From positions 56,738,759 to 56,798,758 of the forward strand of contig NC_087063.1 of assembly GCF_963678635.1 (NCBI RefSeq): a DNA stretch of 60,000 nucleotides, written 5' to 3'. Shown piece after piece: positions 39,767 to 52,369 of this stretch. The DNA comes from Symsagittifera roscoffensis (Eukaryota > Xenacoelomorpha > Acoela > Convolutidae). Numbering within the stretch: the stretch's first letter is position 1; each line of letters opens with the position of its first letter. The position numbers were made by a program, and so were the translations under genes. The notes beneath the pieces were generated by a model. It was not told where the DNA came from, made no database searches, and worked only from the letters and a program-made list of their open reading frames with translations.

Positions 39767-40315
39767 TCATTTCTCATGATGTTCAGTATTTGCAAGTGGT
39801 TTGTTTTTATAAGCTGGAGATGTCTCATCGTCATCTTTTTTGGCAGTTCTCGATACACTTGGTTGATTGCGGTTGATAGCAGTCTTTTCATTTTTCAAAT
39901 CCGTATCGTACCGTACGCGCTCAAAATTACAACTAAAATCGAGACTAAACATTTGTTTGTCGGAGTAATCATTACCATTTTTGCAACCTCCGTCTTAAGT
40001 TCAGCCACAAATGGGGGCAGACACTTTCTCAAGTAAAATCTATTTTTGGTTTCTCGTATTAAATTTATGGCATAATTGACGACAAGCTTGAAACATTTCA
40101 TCTTCAAATGCAACGTATATGAATTGACATACTACGCTCGATAAAAATCCATCAAACGCTGTGACAGGCAAAATGTGAGATGCTTAATCGTATCCTCTGT
40201 TTTTTTCTAAATCCCAAATTCCGTTTGAAAAATCACAATAATTAGCTCGTAAGTAAAATCAATAACATTTCTCGCATTGAAAGGAGGGTTCACTATCACC
40301 ACGCAACCTTTACTC
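39767..40315 (-). pseudogene. Minus-strand coding-like remnants next to the giant element, unknown
   Basis: Several adjoining minus-strand frames have protein-like composition. 40,230-40,315 gives V-V-I-V-N-P-P-F-N-A-R-N-V, followed (other side of a stop) by E-D-T-I-K-H-L-T-F-C-L. 39,969-40,137 gives L-R-K-C-L-P-P-F-V-A-E-L-K-T-E-V-A-K-M, after which a GTAATG donor and a TTTTGAG acceptor (56-bp intron, phase 0) would lead to a hydrophilic end at 39,767-39,913. I cannot place them in a family. They may be last exons of a host gene or a decayed element. The breaks favour a pseudogene. Confidence 0.3.
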
Positions 40316-41463
40316 GTATAGCGCTTTTTTTTGGTGTGACTTTGTTCATGATACATTTTATTTTTGGCCTTGTTCAATTGTAAGAGCTCTCAATTTTTTC
40401 ACTTCGTGGTACACTTCACTTATTTTTGTTTGTCTCTGAATTATCACTCACGACGTCCTGTAAGTAAGATGAGGCTCTATATTCATCGGAAACATCCATT
40501 GGGTTCATCGTGAGTAAGTTTAAAACAAAAAAGTTAATAAATAAAAAGAAAATCAAGATTGAATTGAAAGATTACCTTATCTTTTTTCATACTCTATCGA
40601 CGTGAAATTCAACTTCTCGATCGCTTCAGCAGGACAGTTTAAGCGTTACATGGCTTTAGGTTAAATATTATCAGTTTGTAAAATTGAAATATTTAGACTC
40701 GAATAACTTTCAGGTCAGTTCATTTCATTATTTTGATGAAGAAATTTTTCTTTCAAAATAGCTACAGTTTTTTTTCTCATTTTCAGTTCATCACAAGGCC
40801 TTTTTTCAATTCTTTCAACTGTTAGGTAGGTGGCCAAAAGTTGAACTAAGAGGAAAACTTTGGAAAAAAAAACAACTGAAGCTGAATAGTGGTGCAGTCG
40901 GCCCTACCCCCATTGCTGAGGAGAAGTTTGAGGATTCAAGTTTTTTGTCCCTTTTTCAATATAGTTTTTAGTTTCAGCGATTTGAAGAAAATTTACCAAA
41001 AAAAACTGCATGGAAAGTCTGTATTTTTGCTAGTTCTTTTATTTGGTTTTGAACAATTTTTATTGAAGTTGGTGATACGTTTTTCGTAGGCTGACCAATT
41101 TGATTTTGTTGACTTTCTCTGTTTTCCCGCATTTACAAATTGGTTGGTTTGAATATGAAAAATTTTATCAGTGATTTTGTTCACCTGTGATTCGCTAGAC
41201 AGGATATGTGAGCAATCGTCCCATCCCGTATTCGCTTCCGACTCCATGGAAATGCCAAGAATATCAAAACAGTCTTTAGTTTGAGATGCTCAGTCGAACA
41301 GGCGGCTAACTTTTCTGAATAATTGTTAATGATGTTTGTAGCAAACAATGAATCGCAATACAAAAGCAAAATGAGGTTTGAACTGAGCTTTGATTTGATG
41401 TGTTTTCTGTTGTGAGTACAAACATACTGGAGATAGATCTACAAGCTACATATCCTACGACTG
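40316..41463. other. No gene seen
   Basis: AT-rich, only chance open frames. From about 41,354 it contains a copy of the short repeat that recurs inside the tandem duplication. Confidence 0.4.
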
Positions 41464-41935
41464 ATCAAATGTGCTAGGTATTCAATACGGAGATAATACA
41501 GGATTTTGGCGAGGAGGAGGAACTGGACAGGCTATTTTCAGTCGTAAAAGGTTTTAAAAAGGCAAAAATGAACAAAAGGCTTCCTTACTTAGTTCATTTC
41601 CAGTTTTTTGTTCTGCAAAACAAAAAGGTCAGCCAAAAGGTCAGCCAACAATACAAAAGCAAAATGAGGTTTGAACTGAGCTTTGATTTGATGTGTTTTC
41701 TGTTGTGAGTACAAACATACTGGAGATGGAAAACCGTAGATCTACAAGCTACATATCCTACGACTGATCAAATGTGGTAGGTATTCAATACGGAGATAAT
41801 ACAGGATTTTGGCGAGGAGGAGGAACTGGACAGGCTATTTTCAGTCGTAAAACATTTTAAAAAGGCAAAAATGAACAAAAGGCTTCCTTACTTAGTTCAT
41901 TTCCAGTTTTTTGTTCTGCAAAACCAAAACCCTGA
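41354..41935 (+). repeat. Short internal repeat of about 300 bp, two copies per unit
   Basis: CAATACAAAAGCAAAATGAGG through GGTTTTAAAAAGGC-type sequence to CTGCAAAAC appears at about 41,354 and about 41,649, and again at about 43,386. The GATCAAATGTG(C/G)TAGG block occurs at about 41464, 41766, 43200 and 43503. The small duplication predates the large one because both large copies carry it. Confidence 0.85.
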
Positions 41936-44900
41936 AATTTTTTAGAGTATCGTTTGGTCTCATTGAGGTACGAAGTAATATTTTCCCGAGTGGAAAGCAA
42001 ATTTTTTGAATGAAAGTTTTGTCGAACTTTTTTTTAGTTGGACAACCTTGATTTTCGTAGCTCTTCCGAATTACTACAAATACCATGTTTGCACAGAAGT
42101 TTTGCGCCGCATAGAGACTTTTGGCTACACGTACGAAAAACGCTTAAAGTCAGTTTTCAAAAACGATTTACCAAAAAAAGCCGATAAAAATAGCTGCCGC
42201 CGCCGACGGCATCTTTTTTAGGGTTTGGTTTTAGGGTTTGAAAAATTATATAATAAAATGAAGCAAACAGCCATTTTCAAAAAAAAGAAAGTTAAACGAA
42301 ACTAAATTCACAAGAAATAAATATTCTAATGTTTAAAAAACTTTTTGTTCTGTTCTTCTCCTTGGTTTTAAATTCCGTTCTAAAAATTACCCAGGTTCCA
42401 AATAGTTTCGACTTCATTTAAAAATTGGAATGATAAAAAGCAGTTGACCTAAATTCAAGATTTTCGCTGATTTCCTTTATCAAAAACTTTTATGGAGTTG
42501 GTGGTGTGCAAAATGAAAAAATATTCGAAAATCCAGCAAACGATCAACTGTGAAATTTGTGCCGGAGAAGATACCGGTTTTCTGTTATTTGTTCATACGT
42601 TTGCGTTTAGCAAGCGTTATCAAATTGGAATATGATTTTTTGGGTTAAGAACTAGCTTAACAATATCAGATAAATCTTTTATGATTCTGCTATGCTGCTG
42701 GCATGCTCAATTTTATGAAAACTCAATTTTAACTACTGGCTATCAGTTGCTACTGGTACATGTTATATCTCAAAATGAAACTAATTTTTGTATAATTAAA
42801 GAACTTCAATATAAATTTTCTGCTGATTTTTTTTCGGCTTCATGGTTGTCGGCATAAGCTCTATTGGTTTAATTTCCAAGTTATTTAGTCCAGAATTTGT
42901 GTAGCAATAGTGAATACGTTACTTTTTTAGCTATCGTGGATCCTAGGTGGGCGTCACATGCAATTTTTTTCCAATATGATTCATATGACGAACATTTTCG
43001 GCCTATTGGCTTTCGTCTTTAGTTCTGTTAGATTATTCACCAAACTTTTTCTTAAAATTTCTGGTAGTACTGTTGAAATCAATAAGACTCGGGCACCAGT
43101 TTTTGAATGCCGCAAGTCAACCCCGCTAGAACCTTTGAAAAACTTAAATGAATTAAAATAAGAAAAGAACAAAAAACTTTGATTTTCAATTTGTTTTTTG
43201 ATCAAATGTGCTAGGTATTCAATACGGAGATAATACAGGATTTTGGCGAGGAGGAGGAACTGGACAGGCTATTTTCAGTCGTAAAAGGTTTTAAAAAGGC
43301 AAAAATGAACAAAAGGCTTCCTTACTTAGTTCATTTCCAGTTTTTTGTTCTGCAAAACAAAAAGGTCAGCCAAAAGGTCAGCCAACAATACAAAAGCAAA
43401 ATGAGGTTTGAACTGAGCTTTGATTTGATGTGTTTTCTGTTGTGAGTACAAACATACTGGAGATGGAAAACCGTAGATCTACAAGCTACATATCCTACGA
43501 CTGATCAAATGTGGTAGGTATTCAATACGGAGATAATACAGGATTTTGGCGAGGAGGAGGAACTGGACAGGCTATTTTCAGTCGTAAAACATTTTAAAAA
43601 GGCAAAAATGAACAAAAGGCTTCCTTACTTAGTTCATTTCCAGTTTTTTGTTCTGCAAAACCAAAACCCTGAAATTTTTTAGAGTATCGTTTGGTCTCAT
43701 TGAGGTACGAAGTAATATTTTCCCGAGTGGAAAGCAAATTTTTTGAATGAAAGTTTTGTCGAACTTTTTTTTAGTTGGACAACCTTGATTTTCGTAGCTC
43801 TTCCGAATTACTACAAATACCATGTTTGCACAGAAGTTTTGCGCCGCATAGAGACTTTTGGCTACACGTACGAAAAACGCTTAAAGTCAGTTTTCAAAAA
43901 CGATTTACCAAAAAAAGCCGATAAAAATAGCTGCCGCCGCCGACGGCATCTTTTTTAGGGTTTGGTTTTAGAGTTTGAAAAATTATATAATAAAATGAAG
44001 CAAACAGCCATTTTCAAAAAAAAGAAAGTTAAACGAAACTAAATTCACAAGAAATAAATATTCTAATGTTTAAAAAACTTTTTGTTCTGTTCTTCTCCTT
44101 GGTTTTAAATTCCGTTCTAAAAATTACCCAGGTTCCAAATAGTTTCGACTTCATTTAAAAATTGGAATGATAAAAAGCAGTTGACCTAAATTCAAGATTT
44201 TCGCTGATTTCCTTTATCAAAAACTTTTATGGAGTTGGTGGTGTGCAAAATGAAAAAATATTCGAAAATCCAGCAAACGATCAACTGTGAAATTTGTGCC
44301 GGAGAAGATACCGGTTTTCTGTTATTTGTTCATACGTTTGCGTTTAGCAAGCGTTATCAAATTGGAATATGATTTTTTGGGTTAAGAACTAGCTTAACAA
44401 TATCAGATAAATCTTTTATGATTCTGCTATGCTGCTGGCATGCTCAATTTTATGAAAACTCAATTTTAACTACTGGCTATCAGTTGCTACTGGTACATGT
44501 TATATCTCAAAATGAAACTAATTTTTGTATAATTAAAGAACTTCAATATAAATTTTCTGCTGATTTTTTTTCGGCTTCATGGTTGTCGGCATAAGCTCTA
44601 TTGGTTTAATTTCCAAGTTATTTAGTCCAGAATTTGTGTAGCAATAGTGAATACGTTACTTTTTTAGCTATCGTGGATCCTAGGTGGGCGTCACATGCAA
44701 TTTTTTCCAATATGATTCATATGACGAACATTTTCGGCCTATTGGCTTTCGTCTTTAGTTCTGTTAGATTATTCACCAAACTTTTTCTTAAAATTTCTGG
44801 TAGTACTGTTGAAATCAATAAGACTCGGGCACCAGTTTTTGAATGCCGCAAGTCAACCCCGCTAGAACCTTTGAAAAACTTAAATGAATTAAAATAAGAA

Positions 44901-44937
44901 AAGAACAAAAAACTTTGATTTTCAATTTGTTTTTTTT
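41465..44937 (+). repeat. Near-identical tandem duplication, unit about 1,737 bp
   Basis: 41465-43201 and 43202-44937 match almost base for base. I noted only about two differences (a G/A change in the second TTTAGGG-like stretch and one T lost near 44,700). The junction is at a TTTTTTGATCAAATG sequence. The unit holds no convincing gene. A TGCCGCCGCCGACGGCA block and two TTAGGGTTTGG motifs lie in each copy. Confidence 0.92.
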
Positions 44938-46683
44938 TATTCGTATTTTTTTCTCTACCTTCAATTAATTGTAAAACAGATCGAAACTCTGTTGTCTAAA
45001 TTCTTAATATCATGGTGCTTTCCTTCTATAATTGTTGTATTGCAAGTGGTGCGAGGCTCAGCTTCGCCTCTGTGTTGATGTTAATTGACATGATTTCATA
45101 TACCAGTTTAATTGTAGAGAAAAACCGGAACTAAAGCTGTTTATTTGGTTCATAGCCTTATGAATGTGGTTTCTCATCAAGGTTGTTTTGACCGCTCTTT
45201 GCACATTTTTTAAACGCATTTGTTACAAAATTTTTCAAATGAATGCTTTCACGGGACATATTATAATCTGAAACTTGTTGAAATTAACAATTAAATTAGA
45301 TTTTTTTGTATATATCTTTGCGGTTTTTTGCAAATATTGAAGATATAGAGATGAAACTTCGAAACAAAAAATTTTAAACTTTTTGAAGGCAATAGTTGGA
45401 TCAAATGTTTGAGGTTTTTCATTTTCAAAGTGTAAAACTTCTAGTATATCCATTATATCTTGTTACAGTGGACTTCTTGTTACAGTGGTATTTTTACTGC
45501 AGCATCTTTGCCAATGTTACCAGTAATTTCAATTCATGGAGTCAAATTGGTTATTTGGGAAGCAGTTGAACTTGAAAAGCTTTAGATATTGCGGAAAGAA
45601 GAATTGAGCCAGTTACTTAATCCGGTGTCAATAAATGACTGAACTTTAGAAAAAAATAAGGTTAATCGAGTTTTTTTGTCTGTTTTTTTTCTGTTTTCCA
45701 TAGAATCACAAAAACGAACGGTTTTTGTCATATTATAAAATGTAATAAAGTAAAAAATTTTGGGAAGAAATGTTACTTTCAACTTTTTGCAGTTAACCAA
45801 TGTAATCAACGTTACCCTCCTAAAAACTCACTCGTTTTCGAGATCTGATGCAACGGCTCCTTTTTGATCAATTTAAGGGACTCTTGTTGTGATGTTTTAG
45901 TTCTAAAATAAAAATATTCTTTACTTTTTTCTAAGTGGAACTGAAATTTTGAAAAATGTGTATTTTCGCACTTGATTCTAAGTTTCAATTGATTTCGAGG
46001 GTTCATAGGTTAAGCTGGATATTTGGATCATAGAAGTTTTTGAAAATATATCTGCTACAAAAATTCCTTATTCGTCCGAAGGTCAGAATAAAAAATCTAA
46101 CACACTATGCATGAAGTGATCGACTTTTAGATAATTAGATGGCAATGATTTATCGCAGTTGTTTTGCCGCTGGTCATCTTACATGATAGAAGAGTTATCC
46201 GTAATTTGAGCGCTAATGAGCGTTAAATTGTTTGCTTTTGCGTTTTTTATAACTTTGACGAGTTGTTGTCATATAATTGTTTTAGATGAAAGAAAAACGA
46301 CAATAATTTTTTTTCATGTACAAAAAAGATAAAGCTCGCGTTTCATATAAAGATACCGAGCTTCGCAGACAAACATCAAATTTATGCACCGCAAACCGCA
46401 CTAATGCCATATGAAAATTAGTTTCTGTTAGAAAAATTTTCATATCAGATAATAAAACATTGATCTTGTATTACTTAAGCCAGGTCCAATTAAAAATAGT
46501 TTATTATTGGACCGTTTTGAAGCAAAATTCGTTCATGTAAAATATTAAATTCGTTCATGAGTTTTGGTATGCGAAAAATGGTCACTTGAAAATGTGGTTT
46601 AAATTATCGTAGATTCTTCAGTGATTTGCGAATAAAAAACTGTAGTTAGCATATTATTATTGTTTTTTACTGACTTGGAAGCA
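44938..46683. other. No gene seen
   Basis: AT-rich with only chance open frames. It may include promoter and 5' untranslated sequence of the coiled-coil gene starting at 46684. Confidence 0.4.
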
Positions 46684-47326
46684 ATGAAGACAGCGTCGTC
46701 TCCTCGGTCACTCCTCAGCTCCCCTCGTACTGGGGCTAAAATTCCAGTCAGGGTAAGAAATTAGGAAAAAGCCTGCTTTTGAAAAAACCGGATTCGATTT
46801 TTCTCAAACAGATCTTTGTTTGTTTCAGATTTGATACTCAAGATAATTTCTGTTTTGTTTCTTAATTTTAAATATTGTTTTTAAAAGAAACTAAAAGCGG
46901 TTAATTTTCCTTGCTTGATTTTCGGATATCCTCATATCGGAGGGGAGATCAATTTGGGACTTCTAAAACCGCTTTTTTGCTGTCAACCAACTCATTTTTA
47001 TGAGTTGCAATGAAAAATGTTGAACAAAAAACATGCCATTTGATGTTTATCTAACACTTTTTCAATAGTCCTCTCTGCCCGGCTCTCCCACCAAGAGTCC
47101 CCTGAGACTGGTGCAGAGGCCAGCGAGTGTGGGTGGGGCGAAGGAGCACTCGCTGTGGGAGGGGCGAAGTGCCAGTCCCCCGAGTGAGAATGCGGACGCC
47201 TCCATTCTGGCGGAGAAGGCGGAGCGACTGACCAAGAGACTGAAATTCGTGGAAGAGCAGAACAAGATCAAAGAACACGAGATGACTCAACTCAAGTCAC
47301 ACATATCCAGACTGGAGAAAGAAAAG
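46684..47326 (+). CDS. Host coiled-coil protein, first two exons (partial gene)
   Basis: Exon 1 is 46684-46752 (ATG, 23 codons, donor AGG|GTAAGA). The intron is 316 bp and ends TTTTTCAATAG. Exon 2 is 47069-47326 (86 codons, donor AAG|GTACGT). Both junctions are phase 0. GC content of the exons is clearly above the flanks. The product begins Ser/Pro/Arg/Lys-rich (S-P-R-S-L-L-S-S-P-R-T-G-A-K-I-P-V, later G-S-P-T-K-S-P-L), as in microtubule-associated proteins. It then forms a coiled coil (A-E-K-A-E-R-L-T-K-R-L-K-F-V-E-E-Q-N-K). S/T-P sites suggest kinase control. The family is not identified; further exons must lie to the right, beyond the BEL insertion. Confidence 0.72.
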
Positions 47327-48647
47327 GTACGTGTTATTTCAAAGCTTTAAAAAAGTGTATTATTATTTCGATTTTCAAAGGAAGTGACGAAATATTTGCG
47401 TTCGTCGTGGTTTTTTCAGCGGACAAACTCAAATTTCCTGACTAGGTGTTTTTGACGGACTTCAATTTATATCATTTGACATTTTTTGTTGGTTCTGAGC
47501 TCAGACTTAGAAAGATAGTTCACGTGTGGTCATTTTGTTCCGATTTTGAAAGAAATTATGGAATATTTATTCGTAAAGTTATGGGGACTTAAAGATCGCC
47601 AAATTGGCCTGTTCGAGACAATTAACGCGCTATAAAATTTGTGCTATTTACGCGTAAGCGGAGACTTACATGTTTCGACTTTCGAAGATTGAAAGTACTG
47701 AATATTTATGCTTGGTGAGATTTTTTATATTCAATCAATTTTCGACTTGTTTATTAAGCATTTTTTACATTTTTTATGCCATTTGAAATATATTGTTGTC
47801 CTGAAAAGATATTACTCTTGTGGTCATTTTTTGAGAAAATAAGGGGATTTGAAAAATGGTGATTAAGCCGATTTGGGATAGTTGCCGGAGATTTGAGATA
47901 GTTAACGTGCTATAAGTTGCGTTTGTACAGTGCACTACTGCTTGATGCACGGTTTCAACAAAATCAAGGAATGTAGATGTTGCACGCATATATATGTCAA
48001 GACGAAAAACGACAAGAAAGTGAAAACATTCAAAAAAAGACAGAAGTGAATTGACTTACTTAAACTCATGAACACGAAAACGTTGAAATTATTCTTGACA
48101 ATTGTTATTAGCTCTCGAAGCAAGACAAGGAAACTGATTGAATAGAAAAACTTGAGATAAAACAGGTTCCGCACACTTTGAGTTTACATGCCACTCAACT
48201 TTTAAACGAGCCTTTAATCTGGTGGAAAGATTCCCTGCTCTACATCAAAAGCAATCGCAAAACATTGGGAAAAAACTGCGTGTTTTTCGTTTGTTTACTG
48301 TTTTCCCCCGGTCTACTTAGAACTTAACGTCCCCATCACGTCGATAGTTCGGGTTACTGACGTACTGACGTAACGTTTCACGTCCTCATTAGGTGAAAAC
48401 ATTTTTTTCTCTTTCTAGTATCAGGGAGACATATACAAATATCTACAGATGTGATATTTTATTGGTTTCTAATATTTGAAATTGAATTTTACAGTTACTT
48501 GGTTTCTCTTCTCGTCCTAGTGTGAGATTTGGGTAGAGACAGAAAATAGTCAGATCAGAACCAATCAACCCCACAACAACATTCAACAGCTCAACAACAG
48601 CATCAACAACTCCGAACAAAACAATCGACCTAGATTTCAACGACAAA
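47327..48647 (+). other. Intron of the coiled-coil gene and 5' end of the BEL element
   Basis: Two diverged direct repeats (TGTGGTCATTTT near 47,527 and 47,820, each followed by a GATAGTTAACGTGCTATAA-like stretch) make up much of the intron. From about 48,200 the sequence may be LTR and leader of the BEL element. I could not fix the LTR ends or primer site. Confidence 0.45.
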
Positions 48648-50030
48648 ATGCCTACAAAAAGTACACCCGGACAGTGCAAATTTTTGATCAAACGACTAAA
48701 AAAACTTCACAGCCGAATTTCTAGAGCCTTCGCAGAAGAAGAAACTGATGTTGAACTAACACAATTCAAAACTGAAACATCTTAACTCTTGAAGCAGCTT
48801 GAGGAATCGACGACTTACCTCATCGACCATCCAACAGAAGACTCACAGCCAGATGATCTCCTGTCAACTTTCACTGGAATTGAAGACAAACTAGACGACC
48901 TTGTCAGTGAATACAGAAGACTACTCAAACGAAATATCAATGCAACAGACGCAACATCTGCATCAGCCAATAGCGCCCAATTCAACAACCAAAACGCACC
49001 CAGACTTCAAACTGCTTCAAGCAACCAAAGCGCTCTTATCGAATTTAGCGCTAATTCATCTGCAGTCACTTCGACTCAACACCAACAACCATCGTTTTCA
49101 GTAGCAAACATGTCTACATCAGTCGAAAACAACCAGAATTTGCAAGACAATCAACAGCAACAAGCAACATTTGTTCTGCAATTGAATAGTTTTGCCGCAT
49201 TACCGTTTCCTCCGACCAATTTCACGCCTCAGACTCACAACAACACTGCGCCAATTTCATCTTCCACGATTACACAGACATCTCGACTACCGAAGATCAA
49301 AGTTGACAAGTACGACGGTGATCCGATGAAATGGAACATGTGGTACGGCTTATTCCAAGCAACTGATCACAGTCAAGCAACCTCCGACGCTGAAGAGCTA
49401 ACACACTTGCAAACAATGACAACAGGACGCGCTCATCAAGCTATCGCCGGATACTCATGCAACAGCGCCGTTATGTGCACAACAGCTCTTCAAGAACTCG
49501 AACTACGATTTGGAAAACCAGACAGAATTGTCAACAACCATATCAACAAGCTACAACAACTCCGTTTGCCTTCAACGCAACATAAGCAATCGCTTATGGA
49601 ATTTTCATCTTTCATTTGCAATCTAGTGGAAACTTTTCAGACACTTGAAATCACCAACGACCTGAACTCCACTATTTACGTGCTGTTTGCAGCCAACAAA
49701 CTTCACCACTCTGAGCGACTACAATGGACCCAACACATCATCAACCACAGCCTTCAGCAGCCCAGACTCATCAATTTTAGTCATTGGCTCAGAAAATTCG
49801 CCTTAGCTTGTGACTATCTACCCCAGGAAAATTTCACTTCCTCGCCTAGCCAATCTTCTTCATCAAGTCAACAAAGTAACAGTGAACGTCAAAGCAACAA
49901 CCATCGCGGCAACCAGCCCCAAACACGCAACGACAGATTTCCGGAGAACACAAAAATACCGGAAAAAAAGACGAACTTCTTGCGCTTTTTGTGACCTGGA
50001 TCATCACTCCTCACAATGTCTTAAGTAAAA
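48648..50030 (+). CDS. BEL/Pao Gag
   Basis: Starts at the ATG at 48648. A TAA at 48783-48785 interrupts, and the same frame is open from 48789 to 49994. An N-terminal helical region is followed by a Gln/Asn/Ser-rich linker and the BEL Gag core. That core begins R-L-P-K-I-K-V-D-K-Y-D-G-D-P-M-K-W-N-M-W (about residues 168-187 of the open part), with L-Q-E-L-E-L-R-F-G-K-P and later F-S-S-F-I-C-N-L-V-E-T. A shift near 49,980 leads to a knuckle C-A-F-C-D-L-D-H-H-S-S-Q-C. Assembles particles and packages RNA. Confidence 0.88.
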
Positions 50031-50103
50031 AGATTCAACAGTTGACGATAAGCGAAAGCTTATACATGCAAAAAACAATAGTCTTAATTGTCTTGGACAA
50101 CTC

Positions 50104-50562
50104 ATGGTAAAGGATTGCACTTCGAAGCGAAAAAGCGTCACTTGCAAGAGACAATATCATAGCAGCATTCATCAACAGCAAAACCCCAACAGTGCTCGAA
50201 ATTTTTCATCGCCGCAGCAAATAGCTTCATACAGACCATACAATTCAGTCAATCAACAGCAGAAACGCTTCGCAAACTCATTACTGCTCTATGTACCTGT
50301 TACAATTCGCAACAAACACAAGTATATTGACACATATGCCTTTCTTGACAATGGAAACAATGACAGTTATTTGCTACAACCAACATCCGACTCTCTTCAG
50401 TTAGCCGAAAGCCTCGAAACAGAAGAATTCTTCATCGATGGATTTCACGATTCGAAACAAATCAAAGCACGATCTGTTGAATTGACCATTCAGCCTTTTG
50501 GAAACCTCAGCGAGAAGTTTCTAGTGAAACGTGCTTACGTGCTCGACAAGCTGAACCTATAA
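50104..50562 (+). CDS. BEL/Pao second knuckle and protease, active site altered
   Basis: The frame carries a remnant knuckle (V-T-C-K-R-Q-Y-H-S-S-I-H) and then the A17 protease region with Y-A-F-L-D-N-G-N-N-D-S-Y. The usual D-(S/T)-G has become D-N-G. Later beta strands are kept (V-E-L-T-I-Q-P-F-G). It runs on, after a stop at 50560, into V-T-I-L-I-G-T-N-N-I-D-L, the typical protease end. Confidence 0.8.
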   Translation: MVKDCTSKRKSVTCKRQYHSSIHQQQNPNSARNFSSPQQIASYRPYNSVNQQQKRFANSLLLYVPVTIRNKHKYIDTYAFLDNGNNDSYLLQPTSDSLQLAESLETEEFFIDGFHDSKQIKARSVELTIQPFGNLSEKFLVKRAYVLDKLNL

Positions 50563-51615
50563 TATGTTCAACCCGATAAACTCAACAGCATCTGCAGCAG
50601 TTACGATCATCTAAAGAACATCAACTTTCCAAACTTCGACAACAACCAAGTTACAATTCTCATTGGAACCAACAACATTGATCTTGTTACATCTCAAGCA
50701 ATAATAAAAGGACCAGAAAATGCACCTCTTGGTTGGACAATTGTTGGTCCAACAGCCGACATACTCGGTAACTCAGTTTTCCGAGCCTACTCTTCTCACC
50801 ACAACGACATCAACGAAGACGCACACCTTTCCGAACTACGAGCGTCAACCTGGAGAATGGAATATTACGGAACCTCTCCGGATGTAATTATCTCCAAAGA
50901 CAAAAAACACGCCCTTGAGACCCTTCAGCAGACTATCACCCACACGGAAGGAGGGTATCAAGTTGGACTTCTCTGGAAACCGAACGCCTGCCTTCCCAAC
51001 AGCTACTTTGCTGCCTCTCAACAATTCAAGAAAACAAAAACACGTCTTCTCAGCGACCCCGACAAGCTTGCAATGTACAGGACACAATCACAAACAATTT
51101 GACCAAGAAGTACATTCGCAAACTTCCAACGAAGAGATTGTCTCAGCAGGATGGATACTGGCAGAATATTGAATGACCAAATCAAATAAGCATAGAAAAC
51201 TCCGCAGAGTTTCAAGCGCGAAACCCAAACTCAAAGGAGTTTGCCTAAACGACATGCTTTTATCTGGACCGGACCTCTAAGCAATCTCTAAGCCGTTAAT
51301 TGCCGTTTTATAGAACGGAACTATCCCATCAATGCAGACATTGAAAGCATGTACATGCAAGTTTCCGTCAGACCCGAAAACAGGAAAATTCTCAGATTCA
51401 TCTGGGAAACAACTCAGCCAGATTTTACGAGTAAATTCGTTTCAATTTTGGCGCCAAATGATCTTATCGACAGCAACTTCTACAAGGACAATTTTTACGA
51501 GTCAACCAACACCGTGGAAGAAGCATTACAACTATTTACTGATCTACGAAAAGTACTTGCCACAGGTAGTGTCAACCTGACTAAGTGGATCACTACAAAT
51601 CCAGAGATCTTATAA
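50563..51615 (+). pseudogene. BEL/Pao RT N-terminal half
   Basis: The pieces show P-L-G-W-T-I-V-G-P, L-R-A-S-T-W-R-M-E (usually F-W-x-x-E), G-Y-Q-V-G-L-L-W-K, L-P-N-S-Y and A-D-I-E-S-M-Y-M-Q-V with the first RT Asp. The catalytic box region reads N-F-Y-K-D-N instead of (Y/F)-V-D-D. T-N-T-V-E-E-A-L-Q-L and L-T-K-W-I-T-T-N-P-E follow. Part of the palm is deleted. Confidence 0.8.
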
Positions 51616-51715
51616 ACAAAACCTCAGCAACACCGCACCATATCTCACAACGAATTGAATGACCCAAAAACGACGAAACGTATAATGAGAATTGAATGTA
51701 ACATTTCCTCTGATT

Positions 51716-52368
51716 AACTATTTTTTCAACCAAAGCAAATTCTAGGATCTGAAAAGGATAAAGCCAATGCAGCGCAACCTTTTGCATGTTTCGTCCTCCT
51801 TATTTGACCCTATTGGTTTCGCCGCACCTGTCACAATTCGCGTCCGAATTCTACAGCAAAACATTTGGAGAAAAGGACTAAAATGGGACGATCAAATTGC
51901 CAAAGAGGATCTACCCGAGCCCTTTGATCTCTTCTAAGAAGCCGACAAACTTCAACCGCTCCACGTGCCTCGCAACTATTTCACAGAGCCTACCTCAGAA
52001 ATTACCTTGCAAATCTTTTCAGGTGTCTCATACGCAGCTCTTGCTTCAGTAACTTACCTTGTTTACACAACAGATTCCGATTCGGAGCCAAAAATTACCG
52101 ATAGCAGCACAGTTTTGCAATGGATTCGTGGATCAGACAAAATACAACAAATCTTTGTTGAAACCGTGTAGCTGAGATACTAGAGCTCACCCAACTTACT
52201 CAATGGAAACACAGCCCAGGTTACCTCATCCCGCCGATGATTAAACTCGTGGAATCCCCTTTCAGAGTTCAACCTGAACAGCCGCTGGTTCAATGGGCCA
52301 GATTTCATTCTCCAGCCAGAAGATGCTTGGCTCAAACCGCCCTTTGAAACAGCCTCCACTTCAAACAC
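51716..52368 (+). pseudogene. BEL/Pao RT end and RNase H
   Basis: Frame-hopping sense: F-D-P-I-G-F-A-A-P-V-T-I-R-V-R (the S-L-Y-D-P-L-G block of BEL elements), I-W-R-K-G-L-K-W-D-D, then V-S-Y-A-A-L-A-S-V-T-Y-L-V-Y (RNase H) and later Q-W-A-R-F-H. Stops are frequent. Confidence 0.7.
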
Positions 52369-52369
52369 T

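Noticed and set aside
42006-42221. 71-residue frame repeated at 43743-43958 as a duplicated gene
   Set aside because: Its repetition comes from the 1.74-kb duplication. Composition is not protein-like and there is no domain.
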